NCBI RefSeq assembly: GCF_014930455.1
Contig: NZ_JAAIYO010000003.1
Coordinates: forward strand, 434,001-498,000
DNA: 64,000 nt
DNA from: Corallococcus soli
GTDB lineage: Bacteria; Myxococcota; Myxococcia; Myxococcales; Myxococcaceae
Direction: 5' to 3'
This document shows, piece after piece, positions 28,418 to 37,075 of the stretch. Numbering within the stretch: the first letter of the stretch is position 1; each line of letters starts with the position of its first letter. Under the pieces are notes generated by a model that did not search any database, had not been told where the DNA came from, and was given only the letters and a program-made list of their open reading frames with translations. A program made the position numbers and the translations under genes.

Positions 28418-28455
28418 GGGGGCGCAGGGTGGAGGCTGCAAAGGGGAGGACCACC

Positions 28456-29412
28456 ATGAAGCCACTTGAAGGACGGATTGCCCTGGTCGCGGGCGCGACG
28501 CGGGGCGCGGGGCGTGGAATCGCGACGATGCTGGGGGAGGCGGGCGCGACGGTGTACTGCACCGGGCGCAGCGTGCGGGGGCGGCCGGCGAGCGGGGAGA
28601 ACCGGCCGGAGACGATTGAAGAGACGGCGGAGCTCGTCACCGCGCGGGGCGGGAAGGGCATCGCGGTGCGGGTGGACCACTCCGTGGAGGCGGAGGTGGA
28701 GGCGCTGTGCCAGCGCATCCGCGCGGAGGCGGGACGGCTGGACGTGCTCGTCAACGACATCTGGGGCGGGGAGTCCCTGGCGGAGCTGGGGGTGCCGTTC
28801 TGGAAGCAGTCGGCCCAGAACGCCCGCTTGATGTTCGAGCGCGCCATCGTCACCCACGTCATCACCAGCCGCCACGCGGTGCCGCTGATGCTGGAGCGCG
28901 ACCGGGGGCTCATCGTGGAGGTGACGGACGGGGACCACTTCGGCTACCGGGGCGCGCTGGCGTACGACGTGACGAAGATGGCCGTCATCCGGCTGGCCTT
29001 CGCGATGTCGCGCGACCTGCGCCGCACGAACGTCACCGCGCTCGCCGTGACGCCGGGCTTCCTGCGCTCGGAGGAGATGCTGGACGGCTTCGGGGTGAAG
29101 GAGGCGAACTGGCGCGACGGGGCGAAGGTGCACCCGGACTTCATCGCGTCGGAGACCCCCAGCTTCGTGGGCCGCGCGGTGGCGGCGCTCGCGGCGGACC
29201 CCCACGTACACCAGCGGGCGGGGCGCGTCGTCGCGTCGTGGACGCTGGCGCGCGAGTACGGCTTCACCGACCTGGATGGCTCCCAGCCGCACTGGGCGGA
29301 GTACTTCGAGAAGACCTACGGCAAGCGCTACCCCGTCGCGGACGACGCGGCCTATTCGACCTGGTTCGGGGGCCCCGTCGAGATCGCGCTCCCCGACTGG
29401 CCCGTCTACTGA
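28456..29412 (+). CDS. Short-chain dehydrogenase/reductase
   Basis: A 318-residue SDR oxidoreductase. The cofactor-binding GATRGAGRGIA (TGxxxGxG type) begins near residue 14, and the CTGRS segment after strand two suggests NADP. The usual NNAG motif reads VNDIWGG and the catalytic YxxxK is YDVTK. It is about 60 residues longer than the classical form, with a C-terminal extension ending in FGGPVEIALPDWPVY. The substrate is unknown. GGGGAGGA at 28442-28449 supports the ATG. It is divergent from, and probably controlled by, the WYL regulator. Confidence 0.85.
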   Translation: MKPLEGRIALVAGATRGAGRGIATMLGEAGATVYCTGRSVRGRPASGENRPETIEETAELVTARGGKGIAVRVDHSVEAEVEALCQRIRAEAGRLDVLVNDIWGGESLAELGVPFWKQSAQNARLMFERAIVTHVITSRHAVPLMLERDRGLIVEVTDGDHFGYRGALAYDVTKMAVIRLAFAMSRDLRRTNVTALAVTPGFLRSEEMLDGFGVKEANWRDGAKVHPDFIASETPSFVGRAVAALAADPHVHQRAGRVVASWTLAREYGFTDLDGSQPHWAEYFEKTYGKRYPVADDAAYSTWFGGPVEIALPDWPVY

Positions 29413-29424
29413 GCGGTGCCGGAC

Positions 29425-29448
29425 GCCCGCTCCCTCTGGGGAGCGGGC
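29425..29448 (+). terminator. Hairpin after the short-chain dehydrogenase gene
   Basis: GCCCGCTCCC at 29425-29434 pairs with GGGAGCGGGC at 29439-29448 around a four-base loop, just past the stop codon. It lacks a U-run, so termination is likely but not certain. Confidence 0.45.
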
Positions 29449-29501
29449 CATCCCCCCGAGCCCGGGCAACGCGGTATGGTCCCGCGCGAGAGGGCGCGCA
29501 C

Positions 29502-30740
29502 ATGGCGAAGGGGCACAACAGGAACCGCGGTTCGGAGGCGGAGCCCGTCGAGGAGACCCGCGTCGCGCCGCTCGACGACCTGGACGAGACGGAAGAGGTC
29601 CGCACCGAAACGACCCAGCTGCCTCCTGCGTCGCCCCGGACGTCCGACGCCGGCCCGGAGCTGAAGTCCTCCGGGGGGGGCTCCGGGCGCAAGTCGTGGG
29701 GCAACCAGACCCGCGTCGCGCCCACCACGGGGGCGGACATCCGGGCGTCGGAGCTCGCCGGGTACGAGAGCCGGATGACGCCGCCCCCCGTGCCGGATGA
29801 GGACCTGCCGCTGGAGACCCGCGTGTCGGAGCCCCTGGCGCCGCCGCCCCGTGCCCGGGCCCCGGGAGAGGGGAAGGACGCAGGCAGGGGCCATCGCGGC
29901 GGTCGCGGTGGCGCCGAATCGGCCCGTGGCGGTGAGTCCGCGCGGGGGGCCGCCGCCGAGCCGGCTCGCGGCAACCCCCGGGAGGAGGGCTTCGGCCTGC
30001 CGGAGATCATCCGCGCGGGGCGGAGCGCGGAGCTGGACGGTGCACCCGAACTTCCCCGCATCGCCGAACCGCCCCGGCTGGGGCGCGGCCCGGAGGCTCG
30101 CGGCGGCAACGACGAAGGCCGTGGCGCGGCGAGGGCCGCGCGGCAGGAGGAGCTGATCCTCGCGCCCCTTCCCTCCGCGCAGGCCGCGAATCGCGCGGGG
30201 GAGCCGGAGACGGCCGAGCTGCGCACCATGTTCGCGACCCACTCGGCGCTGCTCGCGGAGCGCCTCAAGGCCGAACTCCAGCACAAGATCTACGGCCGCA
30301 CCCCGCACCGCGTCCTGCGCGTGGACGAACCCGAGGGCCCCAGCACCGCGGGCGGCAAGCAGGCCCGCCAGGCCATCTCGCTGGTGGACCGCAAGGGGAC
30401 GGCGCCCGCGGTCGTCGCGGGCTGGGTGGACGTGGCCAAGGGACAGGCCTCGCTGCGCAACCACGAGGCCGTGGCGAAGCGCTACGAGTTCCAGCACGGC
30501 ACCCCGCTGGAGCTCATCCCCGAGGAATACGACAAGTTCCTCACCGACGTGGAGGAGGTGCTGCGCACGTCCGCCATCCAGGTCCGCCTCCTCGTGCCGG
30601 ACGAATCCGCGCCCACCCGGGCCATGGTGGGACAGCCGGTGCCGCGCGCCGCCGCCGTGCCCGTGCGCTGGGTGGTGCTGCTCGTCACGGTGGCGTTCCT
30701 GATGGGGCTGGCCGGCGGCGCGCTGTACGGCGGCGGCTAA
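29502..30740 (+). CDS. Disordered protein with C-terminal membrane anchor
   Basis: The 412-residue product has about 235 residues rich in Pro, Gly, Arg, Glu and Ala that look disordered. A more ordered region follows (about 240-380) starting at ELRTMFATHSALLAERLKAELQHK. It ends with a single hydrophobic segment, RWVVLLVTVAFLMGLAGGALYGGG, at the extreme C-terminus. That topology is a tail-anchored membrane protein with its bulk in the cytoplasm. I recognise no family. It starts in its own unit 89 bases after the dehydrogenase. Confidence 0.7.
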   Translation: MAKGHNRNRGSEAEPVEETRVAPLDDLDETEEVRTETTQLPPASPRTSDAGPELKSSGGGSGRKSWGNQTRVAPTTGADIRASELAGYESRMTPPPVPDEDLPLETRVSEPLAPPPRARAPGEGKDAGRGHRGGRGGAESARGGESARGAAAEPARGNPREEGFGLPEIIRAGRSAELDGAPELPRIAEPPRLGRGPEARGGNDEGRGAARAARQEELILAPLPSAQAANRAGEPETAELRTMFATHSALLAERLKAELQHKIYGRTPHRVLRVDEPEGPSTAGGKQARQAISLVDRKGTAPAVVAGWVDVAKGQASLRNHEAVAKRYEFQHGTPLELIPEEYDKFLTDVEEVLRTSAIQVRLLVPDESAPTRAMVGQPVPRAAAVPVRWVVLLVTVAFLMGLAGGALYGGG

Positions 30741-31171
30741 GGCCTCCTCCCGACGGCGGGCCGCGTCACTGTCCGGTCACCGAAAGGGAGCCTGCGCACC
30801 GGGGCGATGGCCGCGCCCCGGCTCCCTTCACATGGTTGATGCCTCCCGCAGGCCCGCGAGCCGGAGGCCCCATGGCGTCGTCCCGTCACCGACCGAAGTC
30901 CCGTCTGCGCAAGCTGCTGGGCGGCTTCGTCGTCGCGGTCGCGGAGTCCTTCGCGCCGGAGTCCGTCCTCGCGGCCGGAGCCCCGGAGCGGGAGGCCTCC
31001 GCGCGTCAGGGCCCCGGACAGCGGAGCGGCTCTTGGAGGCTTGGAATCCGAGGAGTGGAGCCCCGCCCGGGGGAGTGACGGCGGGGTGGGGGGCCCCGTG
31101 GTACGGTGCTCGCGTCATTTTTCCGGGGTGGAGCCCACGCGTGCTCGCCCAGGGACCTCGTGAGCCCCACC
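30741..31171. other. Intergenic stretch ahead of the alpha-2-macroglobulin operon
   Basis: These 431 bases hold at most one small ORF (30872-31078). The promoter for the alpha-2-macroglobulin operon should lie in the last part, but no clear sigma-70 boxes stand out. Confidence 0.4.
30872..31078 (+). CDS. Possible small basic protein
   Basis: A 68-codon ORF starting with ATG four bases after GGAGG (30863-30867). The product, beginning MASSRHRPKSRLRKLLGGFVVAVAES, is strongly basic with one weakly hydrophobic segment, and its second half is low-complexity. There is no recognisable family. The ribosome-binding site is the only positive evidence, so it may not be a real gene. Confidence 0.35.
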   Translation: MASSRHRPKSRLRKLLGGFVVAVAESFAPESVLAAGAPEREASARQGPGQRSGSWRLGIRGVEPRPGE

Positions 31172-34100
31172 ATGCGCAGAATTTCATTGCTCGCCCTCGT
31201 GTGCCTCGTCGTCACCGCGTGTTCGCGCGGAGACAAGGACGCGAAGGACGGCGTCCCGGATGCCGGCCTCGCGTCGGCTTCGTCCCCGAAGCGCGGCGGT
31301 ATCGCCGTCGAACCCCTGCCGGAGCCCCCCGCGCTCCAGATCGATCCTTCGGAGCTCGCGGACCAGGGCCCGCTGAGCGTCGTGGCCGCGCGGCCCCAGG
31401 GCAAGGCGAACGGCAACATCCGGCCGACCATCACCTTCACCAAGCCGATGATCGCCCTGGGCACGGTGGCCCAGGAGCGCGGGCTGGCGGCGCCCGCGAA
31501 GATTGAGCCCGCGCTGCAGGGCGAGTGGCGCTGGGTGGGCTCCGCGAGCGTGGAGTTCGTGCCCCAGGCGGGCGTGAAGCTGGCGACGCAGTACACGGTG
31601 ACGGTGCCCGCGGGCCTCAAGGCCATGGACGGCACCACGCTGGATGCGCCCTACACCTTCGAGTTCGAGACGACGCGCCCCGCGCTCCAGTCCGCGCAGC
31701 CGGAGGTGGAGTTCCGCTGGCTGCAGCCCGAACAGGTCTTCACGCTGGTGTTCAACCAGAAGGTGAAGGACCTGCCCCAGCACGCGCGCCTGGAGCCGGC
31801 GGGCGGCGCCCCGGTGCCGCTCACGCTGGTGAAGGAGACGGCCTTCGCGGACATGAAGGAAGCGCAGGTGGGCAGCGGCCCGGAGCGCAAGTCACAGGAC
31901 CGGCGCGTGAAGTACGAGCTGAAGCCCGCGCAGAAGCTGCCCCCCGGCACCCGGTTCACCCTGGTGGTGGACGGGTCGCTGACGGGCGTGGAAGGCCCGC
32001 TGGCGATGGAGGAGGCCGTGCGCCACGGCTACGCCACCTACGGCGCGCTCAAGGTGGAGTCCGCGGGCGCGTGCGTGTTCACCTGGGGCGACGAGCCGTG
32101 CTCCTACGGCCCGCTGACCCTGCACACGTCGAACGAGCTGGACGTGACCTCCCTCAAGGGCAAGGTGACGCTGGAGCCGAAGGCGGAGATCGACTGGGAC
32201 CGCGTCCAGACGCAGATGCCGTGGTCGGGCTCGGAGCTGAGGTACCCCTACGTGTCGCTGCCCGGCCGCTTCCGCCCCGGCACCACGTACAAGATCAAGG
32301 TGGCCGCGGGCTACAAGGACCTCTTCGGCCAGACGGGCCCCGCCTTCGAGGGCCAGGTGAAGCTGTCGGACGTGGAGCCCTCGTTCGACTCCGGCTCCGA
32401 CGAGGCGCTGGTGGAGGCCTCCGGTGACGGTTCGCTGCCGCTCATCGTCACCAACGTCCCGGAGGTGGAGGCGGAGCTGTGGTCCCTGTCGCCCTCGCAG
32501 CTCGCGCAGATGCTGGCCTCTGGCAACGCGTGGCCGTCCACCGAACCCATCAGGACGACCGTCGACACGACGGCCGCGCGCAACGTGCAGCGCTCGGTGC
32601 CGTTCGACCTGCGCCAGGCGTTCAGCGGCGCGAAGACGGGCCTGTTCATCGCGCGGCTGAACGCGCCGGTGCTCAAGCAGCGCTTCCCGCGCCGCATCGT
32701 GGGGCAGGTGACGGACCTGGCGGTGCACGCGAAGCTGGGGGCCACCTCCGGCGTGGTGTGGGTGACGTCGCTCAAGACGGGCGCGCCGGTGCCGGACGCG
32801 CAGCTCACGCTGTGGGACAAGGAGGGCACGGAGCACTGGGCGGGCAAGACGGACGCCAACGGGCTCGCGAAGGTGCCGGGCCTGTCGGAGCTCATCCGCG
32901 TCAAGCGCGAGTCGAGCTGGGAGACGCCGTGGGCCATGGTGTCCGCGCAGAAGGACACGGACGTCGGCGTGACGCTGTCCACATGGCAGGGGGGCATGTC
33001 GCCCGGCGCGTTCTCGCTGATGAGCGCGTGGGACGGCCTCACCCCGGAGGGCCTGGGCTTCGTGTTCGCCGACCGCGGCATCTACCGCCCGGGCGACGAG
33101 GTGATGCTCAAGGGCGTGACGCGCTACCGCCAGCTGGGCGTGCTCAAGTCGCCGCCCGCGGGCTCCAAGGCGCAGGTGACGGTGACCAGCTCGCGCGGCG
33201 AGAAGGTCTTCCAGGGCGAAGCGGCCATCACGAAGTACGGCACGTTCAGCGCGAACATGAAGCTGGGCGCGGACGCGCCGCTGGGCTTCTACGACGTGGC
33301 CGCGACGCTGAAGATCGCCGGTGAGACGGTGAGCTACGGCGGCATGTTCCGCGTGGAGGAGTACCGCGCGCCGCAGTTCCGCGTGGACGTGGCGGTGCCC
33401 CAGCAGCACGTGGCGGCGGGCGAGGCGCTCACCGCGCGCGTGGAGGCGCGCTACCTGTTCGGCGGCGCCATGGGCAACTCGCAGGTGCGCTGGAGCGTGG
33501 GCCGGGTCAGCTCCTTCTTCACGCCGCCGGGCAACGAGGCGTTCACCTTCGGCGTGAACACCTGGTGGTGGGACGACGAGCAGCCGGAGCACAGCAGTGA
33601 GACGTTCGCCACGGGCGACGGCCGCACGGACGCCACCGGGCAGCTGGCGCTGGCGCTGGGCACCGCGGAGACGCCGGGCGGCAAGACGTGGGAGTACACG
33701 CTGGAGGCGGAGGTGGAGGACGTCAACCGCCAGCGCATCGCCAACCGCAACCTCATCACCGTGCACCCCGCGGACGTGTACGCGGGCCTGCGGATGCTCT
33801 CCACGGGCTTCGCGGAGGCCGGCAAGGAGGTGGCCCTGGAGCTGGTGGCGGTGACGCCCGCGGGCCAGCGGCAGGAAGGCATCGCGGTGGACGTGAACGT
33901 CAAGCGCCGCGAGTGGAAGTCCATCCGCAAGAAGGGCGACGGCGGCCAGTACTTCACCGTGACGGAGCCGGTGGAGCTGGAGGTGTCGAAGTGCTCGGTG
34001 AAGAGCGCGGCCACGCCGCAGGCGTGCAGGTTCACCCCGGCCCTGCCCGGCCTGTACGTGCTGGAGGCCGTGGCGACGGACGCGAAGGGCCGCAAGGCGA

Positions 34101-37075
34101 CGACGCGCGACTCGCTCTACGTCACCGGCTCCGGCTGGGTGTCGTGGCAGCGCAACGACACGGATCGCATCGACCTGGTGGCGGACAAGCAGCTCTATGA
34201 CGTGGGCGACACCGCGAAGATTTTGGTGAAGAGCCCGTACCCGGAGGCGGAGGCGCTGGTGACGGTGGAGCGCGAGGGCGTGCTCAGCGTGCGTCGCGTG
34301 AAGCTCAAGGGCAGCGCCACGGCGCTGGACATCCCGCTGGGTGACGGGGCCATCCCCAACGTCTTCGTGGGCGTGGTGCTGGTGCGGGGCCGCGTGGAGT
34401 CCGCCAAGGGCATCGAGTCCGGGGACGATCCGGGCCGCCCCGCGGTGCGCGTGGGCTACACCGAGCTGAAGGTGGAGAAGAAGCAGAAGCGCCTGTCGGT
34501 GGCGCTGACGCCGGACGCGCAGGACAAGCGGCCGCGCGACAAGGTGACGGTGAACGTCGCGGTGAAGGACGCGGCGGGCAAGGGCGCGAAGTCGGAGGTG
34601 ACGCTGTGGGCCGTGGACGAAGGCGTGCTGCGCATGACGGGCTACCAGGCGCCGGATCCGGTGGAGCAGCTGTTCCCGCTGCGCGGCCTGTCGGTGCGCA
34701 TCGGCGAGCCGCTCATCCACCTGGTGCTGCGCAAGCTGTACGGTGAGAAGGGCTCGCGGCCGGGCGGCTCCGGTGGTTCGGACACGTCGGGCTCCGGCTT
34801 CCGGTCCAACTTCAAGACGACGGCGGTGTTCCAGTCGGTGGAGACGGACGACCAGGGCCTGGCGAAGGTGGAGTTCACGCTGCCGGACAACCTGACCACC
34901 TTCCGCATCATGGCCATCGCGGTGACGGACGCGGACCGCTTCGGCGTGGGGGAGAGCAAGGTGCAGGTGGCCAAGCCGCTGCTGGCGCTGCCGGCGCTGC
35001 CCCGCATGGTGCGCGTGGGCGACAAGGCGGAGGCGGGCGTGGTCATCCACACCACGAACCCGGCCATCAAGGAGGCGAAGGTCACCGCGCACCTCACAGG
35101 CGTGCGCGTGGAGGGCCCGGCGGAGAAGACGGTGACGCTGGTGGACGGCAAGGCCCGGGAGGTGCGCTTCACCTTCGTGGCGGAGCAGCCCGGCACCGCG
35201 GTCCTGCGCTTCTCCGTGGCGGGTGGCGGGGAGACGGACGGGGTGGAGCAGAAGATCCCCGTGCAGCTCCCGGTGGGCCTGGAGGCGGTGGCCACCTACG
35301 GCGACACCACCAGCGAGCGGGTGGAGGGGCTCAAGCCGCCGGGCGGCGTGCGTCCCGGCGTGGGCGGCCTGACGGTGACGATGGCGTCCACGGTGATGGG
35401 CGGCTTCGAGGAGTCGATGAACCAGCTGGTGGACTACCCCTACGGCTGCCTGGAGCAGATGTCGTCGCGGCTGGTGCCGTTCGTCGCGCTGCGCGAGCTG
35501 TCCGGCAAGTTCGGGGTGGCCTGGACGGGCGGCTCGGAGGAGCAGAAGCAGGAGTTCGTGCGCGGCTTCCTCAGTGACGACGCCATGAAGACGCAGGGCA
35601 CGTTGGATCCGGACGCGGTGGTGATGGCGACGGTGCGCAAGATCGAAGCGCTCCAGTCCCACGAGGGGGGCTTCCGGTTCTGGGCCTCCAGCGAGTGCTC
35701 GTCGCCGTATGCCTCCGCGTACGCGACGCTCGCGCTCGCGCGGGCGAAGGAGGTGGGCTACGCGGTGAACGAGGCAGGGCTCGCCAAGGCGAAGAAGTTC
35801 CTGGCGGACAAGGTCGCCGCGGGCGTCTGCACCCCGTGCGGTTCGGGCTGTGCGGCCCCGAACATGGAGACGCGCGTCTTCGCGCTCTACACGCTGGCGC
35901 GCACGGGTTCGCCCCGGCCGTCGTACTACAACGAGCTGTTCGAGAAGCGGCAGTCGCTGCCGCTCTTCTCCCAGGCGATGCTGACGGACGCCATCTTCGT
36001 GGGGAAGGGCAACCGCGCGCAGGGACAGAGGCTCCTCCAGGAGCTCCTGAACAAGGCGCAGGAGACGGCCGCGGGGGTGCACTTCCAGGAGACGGACGCG
36101 AAGACGTACGCGCCGCTCTGGTCGTCGGACACGCGCACCACGGCGCTGGTGCTCCAGACGCTGGTGGGCATCACGCCGGATCACCCCTACGTGTCGAAGA
36201 TGGGCCGCTACCTGGCGTCCGCTCGCGAAGGGGATGGCCGGTTCCGCAACACCCAGGAGGCGGCCTTCACGCTGATGGCGCTGTCGGACGTGGTGCGCCG
36301 CAAGGAGACGGCCGTGCCGGAGTTCGAGGCGGTGGTGAAGCTGGGCGGGCAGGTGATCGCGTCCGCCGACTTCAAGGGCCGCGACCTGGGCGTGAAGACG
36401 GTGCAGGTGCCGGTGGAGAAGCTGGGCACGGCGGACAAGGCGCAGCCGCTGACCTTCGGCGTCAACGGCACGGGCAACCTCTACTACGGGGCGCTCTTGC
36501 GCTACGCGCCGGCGGTGATGCCGTTGGACCCGATGGACCGGGGCCTCATCGTCCAGCGCTGGTTCGAGCCGTACGACGGCGGCGGTCAGGCGAAGGCGGC
36601 GCGCGCGGGTGAGCTGGTGCGCGTGCGCGTGCGCGTGGCGACGCCCATGCGCCGCCACTTCGTCGTGGTGGACGTGCCGCTGCCCGCGGGCCTGGAGGCG
36701 GTGGACACGTCGCTGGCCACCACCGCGAAGCTGCCCGGGCCGGTGGGCTCCGGCGAGGAGGAGGGCCCCGGCGAGGGCTACGACTACGAGAGCGGGGAGG
36801 ACCTGTCGGAGACGGACGCGCCGGCCAGCCCCTGGGTGACGCGCTTCTGGTCGCCGTTCAACCACACGGAGATGCGGGATGACCGGGTCATGTTCTTCGC
36901 GGACGAGCTGCCGCCCGGCGTGCACGTGACGAGCTTCGTCGCCCGGGCCACGACGCCGGGTGACTTCGTGCTCAAGCCCGCGAAGGCGGAGGAGATGTAC
37001 GCGCCGGAGGTCTTCGGTCGCTCCGAGGGCGGGCGCTTCCCGGTGCTGATGCCCGAAGAGGTCGCGACGAAGTGA
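31172..37075 (+). CDS. Bacterial alpha-2-macroglobulin lipoprotein
   Basis: The 1967-residue product starts with a lipoprotein signal (VVTAC, Cys 17). Its central part carries macroglobulin beta-sandwich domains, including EGLGFVFADRGIYRPGDEV, and the thioester motif CLEQ at residues 1426-1429 (YPYGCLEQ). An alpha/alpha-toroid region and a C-terminal receptor-like domain follow. Bacterial alpha-2-macroglobulins trap foreign proteases by covalent capture and are thought to protect the envelope. It is longer than the E. coli homologue (about 1650). The next gene is pbpC, with a four-base GTGA overlap, matching the yfhM-pbpC pairing seen in other bacteria. Confidence 0.93.
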   Translation: MRRISLLALVCLVVTACSRGDKDAKDGVPDAGLASASSPKRGGIAVEPLPEPPALQIDPSELADQGPLSVVAARPQGKANGNIRPTITFTKPMIALGTVAQERGLAAPAKIEPALQGEWRWVGSASVEFVPQAGVKLATQYTVTVPAGLKAMDGTTLDAPYTFEFETTRPALQSAQPEVEFRWLQPEQVFTLVFNQKVKDLPQHARLEPAGGAPVPLTLVKETAFADMKEAQVGSGPERKSQDRRVKYELKPAQKLPPGTRFTLVVDGSLTGVEGPLAMEEAVRHGYATYGALKVESAGACVFTWGDEPCSYGPLTLHTSNELDVTSLKGKVTLEPKAEIDWDRVQTQMPWSGSELRYPYVSLPGRFRPGTTYKIKVAAGYKDLFGQTGPAFEGQVKLSDVEPSFDSGSDEALVEASGDGSLPLIVTNVPEVEAELWSLSPSQLAQMLASGNAWPSTEPIRTTVDTTAARNVQRSVPFDLRQAFSGAKTGLFIARLNAPVLKQRFPRRIVGQVTDLAVHAKLGATSGVVWVTSLKTGAPVPDAQLTLWDKEGTEHWAGKTDANGLAKVPGLSELIRVKRESSWETPWAMVSAQKDTDVGVTLSTWQGGMSPGAFSLMSAWDGLTPEGLGFVFADRGIYRPGDEVMLKGVTRYRQLGVLKSPPAGSKAQVTVTSSRGEKVFQGEAAITKYGTFSANMKLGADAPLGFYDVAATLKIAGETVSYGGMFRVEEYRAPQFRVDVAVPQQHVAAGEALTARVEARYLFGGAMGNSQVRWSVGRVSSFFTPPGNEAFTFGVNTWWWDDEQPEHSSETFATGDGRTDATGQLALALGTAETPGGKTWEYTLEAEVEDVNRQRIANRNLITVHPADVYAGLRMLSTGFAEAGKEVALELVAVTPAGQRQEGIAVDVNVKRREWKSIRKKGDGGQYFTVTEPVELEVSKCSVKSAATPQACRFTPALPGLYVLEAVATDAKGRKATTRDSLYVTGSGWVSWQRNDTDRIDLVADKQLYDVGDTAKILVKSPYPEAEALVTVEREGVLSVRRVKLKGSATALDIPLGDGAIPNVFVGVVLVRGRVESAKGIESGDDPGRPAVRVGYTELKVEKKQKRLSVALTPDAQDKRPRDKVTVNVAVKDAAGKGAKSEVTLWAVDEGVLRMTGYQAPDPVEQLFPLRGLSVRIGEPLIHLVLRKLYGEKGSRPGGSGGSDTSGSGFRSNFKTTAVFQSVETDDQGLAKVEFTLPDNLTTFRIMAIAVTDADRFGVGESKVQVAKPLLALPALPRMVRVGDKAEAGVVIHTTNPAIKEAKVTAHLTGVRVEGPAEKTVTLVDGKAREVRFTFVAEQPGTAVLRFSVAGGGETDGVEQKIPVQLPVGLEAVATYGDTTSERVEGLKPPGGVRPGVGGLTVTMASTVMGGFEESMNQLVDYPYGCLEQMSSRLVPFVALRELSGKFGVAWTGGSEEQKQEFVRGFLSDDAMKTQGTLDPDAVVMATVRKIEALQSHEGGFRFWASSECSSPYASAYATLALARAKEVGYAVNEAGLAKAKKFLADKVAAGVCTPCGSGCAAPNMETRVFALYTLARTGSPRPSYYNELFEKRQSLPLFSQAMLTDAIFVGKGNRAQGQRLLQELLNKAQETAAGVHFQETDAKTYAPLWSSDTRTTALVLQTLVGITPDHPYVSKMGRYLASAREGDGRFRNTQEAAFTLMALSDVVRRKETAVPEFEAVVKLGGQVIASADFKGRDLGVKTVQVPVEKLGTADKAQPLTFGVNGTGNLYYGALLRYAPAVMPLDPMDRGLIVQRWFEPYDGGGQAKAARAGELVRVRVRVATPMRRHFVVVDVPLPAGLEAVDTSLATTAKLPGPVGSGEEEGPGEGYDYESGEDLSETDAPASPWVTRFWSPFNHTEMRDDRVMFFADELPPGVHVTSFVARATTPGDFVLKPAKAEEMYAPEVFGRSEGGRFPVLMPEEVATK

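Noticed and set aside
31892-36925. 1677-codon open frame antisense to the alpha-2-macroglobulin gene
   Set aside because: His/Arg/Val-rich translation without motifs; it is a codon-bias shadow of the real gene on the other strand.
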